A stretch of 64,000 nucleotides of DNA from Lineus longissimus. Lineage: Eukaryota > Nemertea > Pilidiophora > Heteronemertea > Lineidae. Below, piece by piece: positions 10,620-21,050 of this stretch; the stretch's first letter is position 1; the number at the start of each line of letters is the position of its first letter. The notes under the pieces are model-generated. The model worked only from the letters and a program-made list of their open reading frames with translations. It searched no databases and had not been told where the DNA came from. The position numbers were made by a program, and so were the translations under genes. Location: the NCBI RefSeq assembly GCF_910592395.1, contig NC_088311.1:12280501-12344500 (forward strand), in the 5' to 3' direction.

Positions 10620-12200
10620 CAATTCCCTTTCTGCCTTTAAGTATCAGGATAAAATTCACACTCACAGTCTTCATGACTTCAATATGTATAAAAATCATTT
10701 ACTGGGATTATACAGTTCTCGCTGTGTAATTCCACACTTTTACATAATGTGTTCACACTTGAACTTTCAATATTCACCACACATTTAATTTTGCCAAACA
10801 TGATTATCATTTGTACATATGTGGCTGGGGCACTTTAGGTACATTACCATGGTGGCAATTGCAGGACAAGGGCTTTTAAAATTATGTCAGTCATTTCAAA
10901 CAACTTGATCTGTCTACTACTCTCAAATATAATAAGCTCAAAAGTCCCAAAAACGGTTGTTGTCAGAGAAAAATATTACCGGTACAAGTACTTGCTGGAA
11001 ATTCTTGCAGCCATTCAGTTCACTGTCATGCTGATTTCAACTTAACTCAATGAATGTTATCTTGGGACTTGAAGAAATGTGTAATTACCCTACAACTTGG
11101 GCACTGTCATGTTTCTCAGGAAAGTCAAGTTTTTCAGATAAATGCCAGAAAAAGCCATTATCTCTCGTCAAAGGGCTCTAGTTGAGATGAGGCACGAGCG
11201 AAGAATGTAAATGTAATGGACGCCATTTTTCAAAACTTTCCAAGATTACTCAAACAAATTATTACAGAAGATGATTAACGAGTGTCGCGTAAATGAATAC
11301 GCACATTGCTTGATTACACGACACACCTCAATCTTTTATTTTAACTTTATATTCAAAACTTAAACATTGTGTTTCTTGCGAATGACCAATGGTGCGCAGT
11401 CAACCTCTTGAATCCCGGTGACCGACCAGTCAGTCATTTTGAAATAATGTTTTTTTCCCCAACGACCGACAGGTCGGTCTCAGTAATATTTTTATTCCCT
11501 TGAGCTGGGACGCTATTTTATTGCTGGTTTTAGCGTGTTTGATGTACAGTAGGGTCAGTTAGAGCATGCCTGGGTAGATGGTGCCTCGTCACCGGACTTT
11601 GGTGGTTGTATGCGGGCGCCATACATCGTGAACGTCAGACCCAATTTCGCAACCACGTGACCACCCTGGGATCCCGTGATTTTCAAGTTTTGGATGTCAA
11701 GAGGATAAACGCAGCAAACCAATCTAGAATGATCTGGATCGGTCAAGATCGGTCAAGATCACTGGTTCCGTGTAAATGGCCCTCACGTGTCTGCATAGGT
11801 TATGGTATTCCAACCATTTCAAGCACTTGGTTTGGTACCAAAATTATTAAAGGACCTTAGGCATTATTAACCCTTTGGCTCCCGAGGCCTATGTAACGCG
11901 ATGTAACGAGATTTTTTACCAGTTTTATGCAAAATAACGTAAAAATACTTTTAAATATTGTACCTCCTTCATTATGCATCCTTGATTTATAGTCATAGTT
12001 CCACCTATTGTTGTGTATTTGGTTGAGACGGTTGTATGTGTAACGACGAGTAATGGCGAGGAGTTTAAGATGTCCGCGCCCACCCATGAGAGCACGTGCG
12101 ATGAACATTTGTAAAGTTTGATTGATTTTGTAGCAAGCAAGGAGAAATAAACGTTGTTTTGTTTAAGAGGTTGAGGAGTTATATCAATATACAGTCCCTA
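10620..12200. other. Intergenic, no gene seen
   Basis: Mixed-composition DNA with short spurious frames only. A small palindrome (accgacaggtcggt) occurs near 11467 and a 10-bp tandem duplication (ggtcaagatc) near 11741. Confidence 0.5.
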
Positions 12201-12203
12201 CAG

Positions 12204-12622
12204 AACACCTATGATAAAACCCCGTGTTTTTTCAAGACCCGTGTCTTCGCCGTGTGTCAAAAAACCCGCGGCGCTCTTACACCTATCAGTTGTGTTAGAT
12301 AATGATTAATAGCCCCGGCGACAGGTGCGCTGTAGGTAGGGAGCTCTCCTGTGTTTCTTTCCCGTTGGAGGGGAATTTCGCATGCGCAATACCGAGGCAA
12401 CTACACCGCGCCATCTGTCGCCGGATCTTAGAACTTGCAATTGCTGTGTCTATTCAGATTCCACCTATCAAAAACCTGCGTTGAACACGGGTCTAAATTA
12501 GCCCCCGATTGGCCGCATCAAGCTCGATGGGGCTAATAGACACGGGGATTTGACACACGGGTCTATTTAGACACAACAATTCATAGGTGTAAGCGCAAAA
12601 GACACGGGGATTTGATAGGTGG
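12204..12622. mobile_element. Small fold-back element, about 420 bp
   Basis: The left end reads ACACCTATGATAAAACCCCG and the reverse complement of the right end reads CCACCTATCAAATCCCCGTG. Further inverted and direct copies of 'CACCTATCA' and 'GACCCGTGT' lie inside (12281, 12458, 12550). No coding capacity was found. Family unknown. Confidence 0.6.
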
Positions 12623-13156
12623 AAGTACGACTAATAAAACCATACATTTTCGTAAAGCTGATTACCTTGGCTATCAATTGGCGTTGTTTCTGGGTATCAA
12701 TTAGGTAAGAGGTAATCAATAATCAGTAACAATCAATATTTTTTGATTGATTTTGCTCTAATTGATTGATTTTTCTGATTTGAACAAAGTATATGGAACT
12801 GTAATTGATGCAGTTACAACCTGTTAATGATCAACGTAACTTGATTGATAACCTTTGATTGACTATTGTCTATTACTGATTGATTGAATAATACAACATA
12901 ATATTAATTTATATGCTAATCAGTTCTTGTACTTTGACGCTGCACAAGCGCCAATCAAACTGCAGCGCCCTCTGTAAACTATGAATGAAACTAAATCTAG
13001 TCTTCTGCAGATCACCAGGGACACGAATACACTGTACAATAGCGTCTAACGTGTACCGAGAGTTCTATACTAAAGCATTAGTATAGGGACGATATATCGT
13101 ACCGCCTACGCGAGACATAATACAGGGACGATATATCGTCCCCTCTAGGGAGGCGA
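12623..13156. other. AT-rich spacer with two palindromes
   Basis: Non-coding. The segment 12680-12900 is full of GATTGATT-type runs. Two copies of GACGATATATCGT occur: a 12-bp palindrome at 13089-13100 and an 18-bp perfect palindrome, GGGACGATATATCGTCCC, at 13125-13142. Confidence 0.6.
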
Positions 13157-13565
13157 GGGGTTAAGGACAATATTACCCAGCTGTCCGCTGCCCAGTCACC
13201 TCCTGTTCTACATAAGTAGTTTCCATCAACAAATTGCACAAAAAAAGGAAAAATTCCAAAGACTGAATTATCGCGCTTTTCTGATGTTGACCCATTTAGC
13301 TCTCCAAGCAGTGACCCTTTTCACGTGGAACAGTGCACGAGTAAGGCGTTTCCTGGAGTTAGGACCTACCCTGTGACGTCTTGGTACTGATATTATGACG
13401 GGAAAGGTATTTCGTGCCAGGACTTGTGCTACCAGAAATAATGAATAACACGTTTTTCTACTATCTAAGAGCTGAAACAAAATGGCTAAAGCATCAAACA
13501 TGATTGGAGATTGGAAAAATAGTTTATAGGTGAACCAGAGGAAGAACAAAAATACTGCAATAACA
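13157..13565. mobile_element. Deleted relative of the 37.4-39.3 kb pogo-like element
   Basis: 13157-13400 matches 37572-37790 ('aatattacccagctgtc', 'gctgcccagtca', 'ccctgtgacgtcttgg'), and 13436-13560 matches 39137-39255 ('tttttctacta', 'taagagctgaaacaaaa'). The roughly 1.3 kb between those parts in the larger copy is missing here. A 159-codon minus-strand frame across this segment is repeat-derived and not supported as a gene. Confidence 0.7.
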
Positions 13566-14499
13566 AGAGCAACGCAGGGCGTAGCATATGCCCCGGTGAG
13601 CACTTTGAGTTGGTGTATTAGGAAAGTGAAGTGTTTTTCAGACAACCCCGGGCAGCTGGTGTCATAGCTGACTAGGTTTAGTTGACATCGTGAAAGAGTT
13701 ATTGGTCTGTAATGCCCGCTGTACACGTTATCTTTTTCTACCCACATAAAAAGTTACATGGTTATTACTCAAAGCGTTCTTGTTAAAATGAGAGGAAACG
13801 AAAAGTTTACAGACGCCTGACGCCTACCGGCTGACGGACATTGGTAAAACATAATGCCTCCGCAATGCTTTACGCATTGGCGGGGGCATAACAAGCTGCC
13901 TATTACTTTAGAGTCACACTCCACCAAAAAACATCGATGAAACCCCAGTAAAAACAGTAGTAATAGAAGATTCAGCAGAAAGCATCTAAAATTGTTTGGG
14001 TAGACACCTGCGATATGAATTAAAACTGACCACATTCGGCATTTAAATCAACTGTTCTAGGAACAAACGTCTTGGCGCCAAAACCCGATGTTGGCGAAAA
14101 TGACATAATATCATGTAAAATCCAAGGAAGACATCAAGGAATCGCCTACGAGTGGGCACCTGCAAAAATGTCAGTTGCAGCAGAAACTAGTCTAATCCAG
14201 AACGTGTGTAATCCATTTGTGACTGTGTAATTCACTATGAAATAAATCCTTAATCCAATGTTTCCGTTTCTTCCATGCCTCAAGAATATTTCCACTGCCT
14301 CAAGAATATTTCCGCCTCAATTTTGTTAAGTCCCTCGCATTGTTGTACTAAACAAATCATAGCCTGGAAAATCAAATTATAAAATTTCATCTATGATGTG
14401 ATGATAATGCTTTACTTTGATAACAAATTAAGTGTATAATAAGAATGCAGTGGACAATCAAGTGACATATTTTCGTGTTTCCCAACAAAATCAGCCCAA
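13566..14499. other. Intergenic, no gene seen
   Basis: No convincing coding frame; a 20-bp direct duplication (tgcctcaagaatatttccac-like) sits at 14277-14315. Confidence 0.5.
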
Positions 14500-14690
14500 A
14501 TAACGATAATAACAAGGAGTTTTATATGGCGCTTTAAAAGAGCTTTCATTACCCAGCCTATCCAGAAGGTAAGAGTTACAACGTGGCACATGCCGGGTAT
14601 CGAAGCCAGGACCTCCCGATCACAATGTTGATGCTCAAACGTTGTGCCACTGCGTTCCTCTGAGCACAAATTATTCCATATGCCTGAAAA
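14500..14690 (-). mobile_element. tRNA-derived SINE
   Basis: On the minus strand there is an A-box-like stretch (cgcagtggcacaacgtttga, near 14640-14660) and a B box (GGCTTCGATACCC, near 14595-14610), spaced as in a tRNA promoter. They are followed by a tail ending in 'aagcgccatataaaa' and ATT-rich sequence. It does not fold as a full tRNA in my reading, so a SINE head is more likely than a tRNA gene. Confidence 0.55.
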
Positions 14691-14950
14691 TGTACCCATC
14701 TCTGTACGTAGGTCTTATATTGTTTCATGACTATCCACAGGATAATGCATGAAGTGATTCAAAATCATCTCTAGGCACTGTATTTGGTTGCAGCCGGTCA
14801 GTTTAACCCAATTCGCTTCAAGTTTCTCGCCTGTCATGTGCTGTACTTTCATGGAGAGATACCATCAATAAGGCTGACCATTTGTCAAATTTCAGACCCA
14901 CCTCTGGCTCACGGACATTCATCATGGTTTTCATCTCTGTCTGCGGCAAC

Positions 14951-15457
14951 TCATCCTACAAGAAGTTTATGATGGCCTCCATCTGAAATAACATAACATT
15001 TGTCAAATGAAAGGTATCAAATTGCTGTTTGCTGTGCAAATTGTCCATGACGAAGTCGGAAGATGAACTGATGGAGAAGACATGAATGGTTAAAAGGCAA
15101 TTTAAAAATTGCATGTTTCTTACCTCCCAGTCCAAGATTGTTGTAAAGCTCTTCTGGCTTCTTACGAAAGGTTTCTTTACACATGTTTATCACACACTCT
15201 GCAAAAAAATAACAATTTGAATCCTTTGAAAACATTTCGACAATCATATTCATCATAAAGACATAAGAAACGTTTCTGCGGCTGTCTAAGTGCAGACAAT
15301 GACAGTCAAACCTTTTTTGCCTTTACATACCTGTAGCACGAGAAGTAAAAAGCTTTATGGACTGAATGATGCAGGAGCTGAGCTTGTGTATGAAGTTGAA
15401 CTTCATCATACATGTATGAATTTTCAGAAAAGAAGTTTGACCCAGCACAAAGCCCAA
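14951..15457 (-). CDS. 3' end of an unidentified spliced gene (three exons)
   Basis: Three minus-strand segments have good splice signals and compatible phases. Exon 15457-15331 encodes 42 residues beginning LGFVLGQTSFLKIH and ends ACAG|GTATGT. Exon 15198-15124 (acceptor TTTTTTTGCAG, donor GGGAG|GTAAGA) encodes ECVINMCKETFRKKPEEL and onward to NNLGLG. Exon 14982-14951 (acceptor TTATTTCAG) gives DGGHHKLLVG and a stop. The one-base/two-base phases agree at both junctions. The product would be a soluble, cysteine-containing C-terminal region of about 78 residues. I do not recognise the protein. A further possible exon lies at 16134-16061, but its phase does not fit directly. Alternative: chance splice-like signals. 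Confidence 0.45.
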
Positions 15458-16550
15458 CTCAGAGTCAGATGAAAAAAAGATTTTTATTCTGTTTTAACTC
15501 TTTAAATCCTTGAATTTTTTTAGTGTTTCCAAGTATTTCAGCAATTTTCACCCCTAACGACCTCCAAATGCCCCCCCCCCCCCCCCATGTACAAGACAGC
15601 TAATTAATTTCACTAGTATTATTTCATCAAACAGATGAAAACAAGTATATTGCATATCCCTAAACCGCCCGAAAACCAGCCTAAGTTTCATGATGGCGAT
15701 GGTGTTGCTTGAGATTAGGTACGTACTGGCAGGCAGCTAGGCTAGGAAACTAGACAAAAATCAGTGGCCGGATATCGGCCGGTTAGGACATAAAGGGTCA
15801 AATATCACATGCCAAAAAATGACAAGCAGTTTTTTTAAAAAAAACGACCGATGCTATGACTTTCAATTCCAAGCGATGACAGATCAATTAAATCAAAAAT
15901 TTGTATTGAAAAAGTTTGACCATCCAGTCCACGCGTTTACACTCCATCATCCATAGCCCAAAAACGATGCGGACAAATAATTTATCATGAATGGACAACA
16001 GTAGTAACAGTATTTTATTGTAAAATAAAAGGCTGTATTAAAATTTTAGTAAATACTTACGGATTTTACATTCTTCAAAACACTTGAGTGTGGGCACGAG
16101 TGGCATTAAAAACCCCAGTGGTGGCACGGAGGGCCTGCAATGCCACATTTAAAAAACATGAGTTACCAAGATTTGGTATCCCGATGCAATCATATTTACA
16201 AAACAAAAAGAAATACATGTAAGTGGTAGAAAAAATTTTTTGCAACTGATTTGAAACATATCTTAAACGATATGTGCTGGAGATGCCAAGCCTCTTTCAT
16301 GCCGTCATTGCCATGGTGATGCTGGCCGATGCTATTGCACCCCGTCAATCAAATATCCTTTAAAAAATTGTATTACAAATTGTAAAAAATCTTGACAGTG
16401 CATCATGCTGTGCACACGTGCTACCCGCTGACCGACTTTCGAATGTCGTCTCGAGCCAATGTGCATCCTTTTCTGTGAAGATCTATTGTAAACATGGTTT
16501 GTTTTGGCGACCCTAGGTGGTGCCGGCGTATCTGGCAATACTGCAAAGGT
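15458..16550. other. Intergenic or intronic, poly-C tract
   Basis: Contains a C17 homopolymer near 15571-15587 and AT-rich DNA. On the minus strand 16134-16061 is bounded by GCAG| and |GTAAGT and reads PSVPPLGFLMPLVPTLKCF and EECKI. It might be another exon of the gene to the left, with an intervening exon missing. Confidence 0.35.
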
Positions 16551-17011
16551 CCTATAAATAGACGAATTCGAAGAAGTTTGTTTTGGTGCTGACCAGAGCG
16601 TGGTGTCCCTAGGCATTGTCCAAAGTCAGCTAAGGCCTTCTGACGAGTGACATGTTCTGGGTGTGCGCACTCATTGTTTAAATTGTTTTGGAGCCGATTC
16701 CTCTTCTTCAAACAGGCCTATCTGGATGAACACACTCCCTCAAGTGCATGCACACAGTCCCTTCACTGCCACAACCTTCTACCAAAATAACATTGCGCAA
16801 TATTGTTTCACCACTAGGCCTACGCCTCGTTATTTCACCAGTTACGTCATTACGTTGATAAGACGAATTCGAAGAAGTTTGCACTGACCCTTGAACAAAG
16901 GATCGCCGTGTCTCTCTAGGCACTGTCCGAAGTCGGCTTACTAGGCCTTCTGACGTATTCCGAGTGTGCGCATTCGATTTGTTTTGGCACCGATTCCGTC
17001 TTCTTCGAATA
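16551..17011. repeat. Two 150-bp direct repeats inside a short inverted repeat
   Basis: 16556-16715 and 16858-17010 are diverged direct copies sharing 'gacgaattcgaagaagtttg', 'aggccttctgacg' and 'gtgtgcgcattc'-like blocks. The outermost ends are also inverted: ATAGACGAATTCGAAGAAG on the left against ATAGACGTATTCGAAGAAG, the reverse complement of the right end. The structure resembles a small non-autonomous DNA element that has duplicated internally. Confidence 0.55.
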
Positions 17012-17020
17012 CGTCTATTT

Positions 17021-17221
17021 CCTAAGTGGTGATATATAATATAGACCTAGGCCTATAGATTCATGCACTAGATTGGGAACAACGTTTACATGACATAGTG
17101 TTGGCTGTCGTCACGTCACCATGCATTTTACATTACTGTAACGTGACGAGACGCGACGTTTTCGTAAACGTTGGTCCCAATGAAGTGCATGGATCTATAG
17201 TACCGATATATAGTATGCACT
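17021..17221. repeat. 200-bp hairpin (MITE-like inverted repeat)
   Basis: Left arm 'tatagattcatgcact', 'ttgggaacaacgtttac' pairs with the right arm, whose reverse complement is 'tatagatccatgcact', 'ttgggaccaacgtttac'. The loop is about 30-40 bp around 17120. No coding capacity. Confidence 0.65.
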
Positions 17222-17749
17222 CCATGATGACGTGTTGGCAATACAATATCATGATGGACGCACACTCCACAGAGAGTATGAGACTGAGCTGACACTAGGC
17301 TTACACACACACAGACATGATGAAGCCTGTAGCCTGAACGCCTAGACTGCAGTCTTAAGTCTGCACACACTCGACAGTGTCAATGACACACACGCCAAGC
17401 ATCGATTGCATGAATGATGGTCTGTACTCTGTGGTACCGGGCGGTAGGCCTACGAGTAAGCGTCTTTTTCTCACAGAATCAACGAAAAAAACTTGTTCGT
17501 CTTCTACAATACTTTTCCCTAAATCATCCAGACCGTAAAGCAATAATTTTACCGATTGCATGATGGCGAACAGCAATCCCAACGCCAGTATTTCGGAACA
17601 AACTACTCATGCTAGTATAACCGCGGCAAAAGCACGAAAAGCAGCGACAAGACAGTGTCCAAACGCAAGGGAAATCGTCGTTAATTTGTAAAGTACGCCC
17701 TCTCGCGGAGAACGACTGACCCCGTCTTGGCCATTCCAATGTTAGTGCC
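17222..17749. other. Intergenic, no gene seen
   Basis: Only short overlapping frames on both strands, none with recognisable features. Confidence 0.45.
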
Positions 17750-19748
17750 CTAACAATCGTCCTCAGGAACTAGGCCACTGGCTCTCCAACCCTTCATAAT
17801 CGTCTGTTGTGTGACCCTTTCCCAGCCGAGGCTGATCATCCTGACCACATCCCGCCTGGTGATCCGCTCACAATGTCCTTGATCATCGGTGTGGCCGATT
17901 TTCCACACTTTCCAAATGGTGACACTTGAAGCTCCTGTTTACGGTTAAGTCCAAGGGCTGCAACAGCGAAGTACATCGTCCTGGGATAAAAAGTGTCTGT
18001 CCCATTCTCTGCGGTGATTGCGTCACGAAATTGCTGATTTCGATGCGCCGGATACCTGTCTAAAAGTAACAGGAACGTGGCCCCTGCTACAAATGGCACA
18101 ATCAGGGCCTGCAACCACTCGATTAGCGATTGGTGTCGTGCTTAACCCTGTGGACTACCAGTTACCTGGAAAAGCAAACAACAAGTATGAACATTTACAT
18201 TACTTTTCTGAACAGTCAGACACGCACAATGTTTTGGTTGCATCCATGACAAACCTACAACAATCTTAGTCAAAGAAGTTCTGATTTTCCTAAAAAATAC
18301 TACCATTAACTAGAATGTCTGAACGTCAATGACAGCACTGATGACGTCAGGTACATGTCCTGTACTACAACCACGGACTTGTATTCTATGCCAATACTCA
18401 CTCGCACATTGTCTGGAGCATCCGCCTGAAGCTGCCGAATGACGTCACCATCTGGTGTCAAGCCTCTGAAGTTGAGCTCGGCTCGTCCTTTTCGTCCGTC
18501 TGTCGTAACTACTAGAGTCACCGTGCATCCAAGTTTCGGGTTGCCTTGCGATGATCTAATGTCAACATTCTGGGATCCAGTCGCTTCCATTGTTGATCTT
18601 GGCACCATATCAAACAACACTAACGTCTCATTCATGTTCATGATGACATCAAAATCAGCGTCTCTGATGAGGTCAGCAAAATCTCCCCGGTAGTCGGCAA
18701 CTAAAGCCTGGGCGTTGTCAGGTAACCACCTTGAATCGTTGGTCTTCCTTCGATAGCTGATTTGTTTCCTGAAATGGAATTTGTATATTGTTAAAATTCA
18801 CCGAATACAATCCATACGTTTAGGCCGATCCATGCAACAGCGGAATAAAGCTCACCTTTCCATAAAGTTGCTAAGCCAATGTGCAGATGCATGGAAAAGG
18901 TACAGCAGGGGTCTCTGTTCTTGTCTTTCGGCCTTCGTTTCGTTCGGAAGCTCTGCCCACCATTGCCGAAATTCTCTTCCAGCTTGCCCTTTAATATCCT
19001 CACCGGAAACAGGGAAACCAAGTCTTCGGCGCTCAAGGAACCAGGTGTTCAAATTGTTTTCCATTTCGGGCCACTGTGCTGAAATAAAAAAGCTAACACG
19101 TTTAACATCTTTGGAAATATTGATTGGTGATGACCACTGGTATGAACGAAATGTTAGTCCTAAGAATAAAGGTCCCTGGAACAATAATACTGATTGTTAA
19201 AGGCATGGTCAGGGTCAGTCGCTTTGATGTATCATGCGACTTATTCTTCCGTCCATGACACAGAAGCGGACTTATTCCCGTCAGTATAGGCCAACAAAGA
19301 AGGAAATTCATTTAGCGAGGAATAGAATGCTTGAAGAAAAACTACCATGTGGATCAGTTCCGTGTTGCCGTTGTCTCCTCCGTCTTCTATGGTCTTGAGT
19401 TGATTTATCTCTGAGGGCAAACAAGTCATCCTGAGTGCTTATCGAACGTCTAAATGTCTGCGGTGCTATGCGGTGGTGTCTAGCACAGGATGCCGCAGTT
19501 TCAGCATGACGTAATCCTATAGCATGCTCCAATTGGTATGTCTCGATAAGGTCAATCTTCCGATTGAGACTGCTTTTCTGGTGCCTACGTGAACCCGGTA
19601 CAGCTTGGTTAGCATCATCTACATCATCATCATCAGTAGTGGTATCAGGGTCAGGGCTGTCAACATCATCTCCATACTCCATTCCATACGTTAAGATCAT
19701 CATGGTGCCTGCTAGGCCTACCCACAAACTCCATCGGATTGCGTGCAT
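17750..19748 (-). pseudogene. Spliced pogo/Tigger-like transposase, broken
   Basis: Four minus-strand exons: 19748-19346, 19078-18856, 18768-18402 and 18165-17750. All have GT-AG introns of 267, 87 and 236 bp and phases that agree. Order follows the intact relative at 51100-52455: basic HTH region, CENP-B-like HTH (QWPEMENNLNTWFLERRR), then the DDE/DDD core. Damage: the first catalytic position reads N-M-N-E-T rather than N-M-D-Q-T; exon 4 has an in-frame TAA (18142-18144); and the third-aspartate block (TSLLQPLDLTVNRSFK) is reached only in a shifted frame. A further shift leads to a C-terminus ending near 17750. The second aspartate (LLLLDRYPAHRN) is present. Function lost; DNA transposition is the family role. 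Confidence 0.8.
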
Positions 19749-20099
19749 CTTACCAGAAGAACGTGGTCAAAGCAAAATGGCAGAAAACAATTGTGACATT
19801 TGACACGAAAGTTCCCTTTATTGGATTTTCCCCTCGAGAAAACGATTCCATAATCGATTAGATAAAATAAATTCATTTAAAAGACTCTGGATCGGTCAAC
19901 CATTTACATGGACTTGTAATAGACTTACATAACTTCAATAATCATCACCCTGACTACAGGGATTACTGGCCCTGGCCGCGACCAGGCGTTATTGAATTGA
20001 CAACATTTACAAGGTTGTCTTCCTATATCTGTCGATCACTATAATTGGCTGTCATATTGAATGTTTGCAGCCCACCCGTAAAATACTACAGACTGCCAT
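19749..20099. other. Intergenic, no gene seen
   Basis: AT-rich spacer between the broken transposase and the repeat X copy at 20100. Confidence 0.5.
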
Positions 20100-20163
20100 G
20101 TTTCTGGACTTAGTCATTTTCGAGCCATTTTCCTGGCGCTCGGTCAAGTGGGAGAAGACAGTA
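20100..20163 (+). repeat. Repeat X, left part, interrupted by the 3-kb element
   Basis: Reads ggacttagtcatttt and later ctcggtcaagtgggagaaga then cagta. It aligns with the minus strand at 1262-1326. The right part resumes at 23223 (tatatcatgccata). The interruption shows the exact insertion site of the next element. Confidence 0.75.
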
Positions 20164-20566
20164 TTTTGCAATATTCAATAAAAATATTTTTCATGCAATA
20201 TTGATTTTTGTTCATTCATCGTTTCATTTTTGATGCAATGTTACACTTTTTTATGCAATGTTAAAATTTCCATTCAATGTGTGTTTATATTTGATGCTAT
20301 GTTTCACTTTTTCATTCAATATTCAAATTTTCATTTGATAATTGCCCTGATAATTGTTCATTCATCGTTTTATTTTTGATGCAATGTTACACTTTTTTTC
20401 ATGCAATGTTCAAATTTTCATTCGATAATATGCATTCAAAGTTTCATATTTGATGCAATGTTTTCAATTTTCTTCATGCAATTACGATTAAATTTTCATG
20501 CAATATTTGGCAATTATTAATTCAATGTTGGCGCAACCTTTTTCTTTCAATAATCTGTGAAAATAC
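20164..20566 (+). repeat. Left inverted arm of the 3-kb element
   Basis: Degenerate tandem of 20-30 bp units containing TGCAATGTT or TTCAATATT. It pairs with 22822-23222; the outer 120 bp differ by one or two bases. Confidence 0.85.
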
Positions 20567-20836
20567 TCTAGTCTCCGCTTTTTATGGTGGGTTTGCAATA
20601 TGCAGGCGATTCCCCTTCACAAACTACGTAGAGCATGGTTACTCACCGCTTTTGTGATGAAACGGCCAATCAGATGGCGGAGCAATTCCGAAGTGTGCTA
20701 TGGTCGATTTCGCGGTTATGCTAAACACTCAGGCAGTTTGTTGAATCGCTCCTATGAAAGAGAGCTGACCTATGAGCAGTTCCGAAGTTCCAGTGTCAAT
20801 GGTATTTCCAAAATTGGGTCCGGGGTGGTTTTTTGA

Positions 20837-21050
20837 ATTGTTTGTTGTCAACATTGTGAGCAATGCCTGTGCCTGTGGTGCCGTGAGTCACCAGGTTATC
20901 GAAAATGGATTCGAGGCAGCTTTACGCCAAGGCCAGGTCGAGGCTGGACCACTTCCACAACTTGACGAAGAACATGCAGATGGAATTGAGTTCATGGCCA
21001 TGCTAGATGATGAAGTGGATCAGGCCTATAGTGCTCTACAGGATTCGAGA
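20837..21050 (+). pseudogene. Pogo-like transposase C-terminal fragment
   Basis: The frame reads VVNIVSNACACGAVS, then VIENGFEAALRQGQVEAGP and a stretch ending DGIEFMAMLDDEV. Residues 413-465 of the intact protein at 51100-52455 read VVNIVSRALEAIS, VIEHGFEKALR and AGPHP, so the two are homologous. No HTH or catalytic core precedes it. It is the only coding remnant inside the inverted-repeat element. Confidence 0.75.

Noticed and set aside
11925-12108. Overlapping minus-strand frames of 71-83 codons
   Set aside because: No recognisable motif and mutually overlapping; treated as chance frames.
13268-13747. 159-codon minus-strand frame with a hydrophobic stretch
   Set aside because: It lies in a repeat shared with 37.5-39.3 kb, where the frame is not kept.
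14590-14660. Possible tRNA gene (A and B boxes, minus strand)
   Set aside because: No full cloverleaf could be read; a SINE head with LINE-like tail fits better. Same reasoning for 44140-44300.
18781-19200. 139-codon plus-strand frame
   Set aside because: Antisense to exon 2 of the broken transposase, which has matching splice sites and homology.
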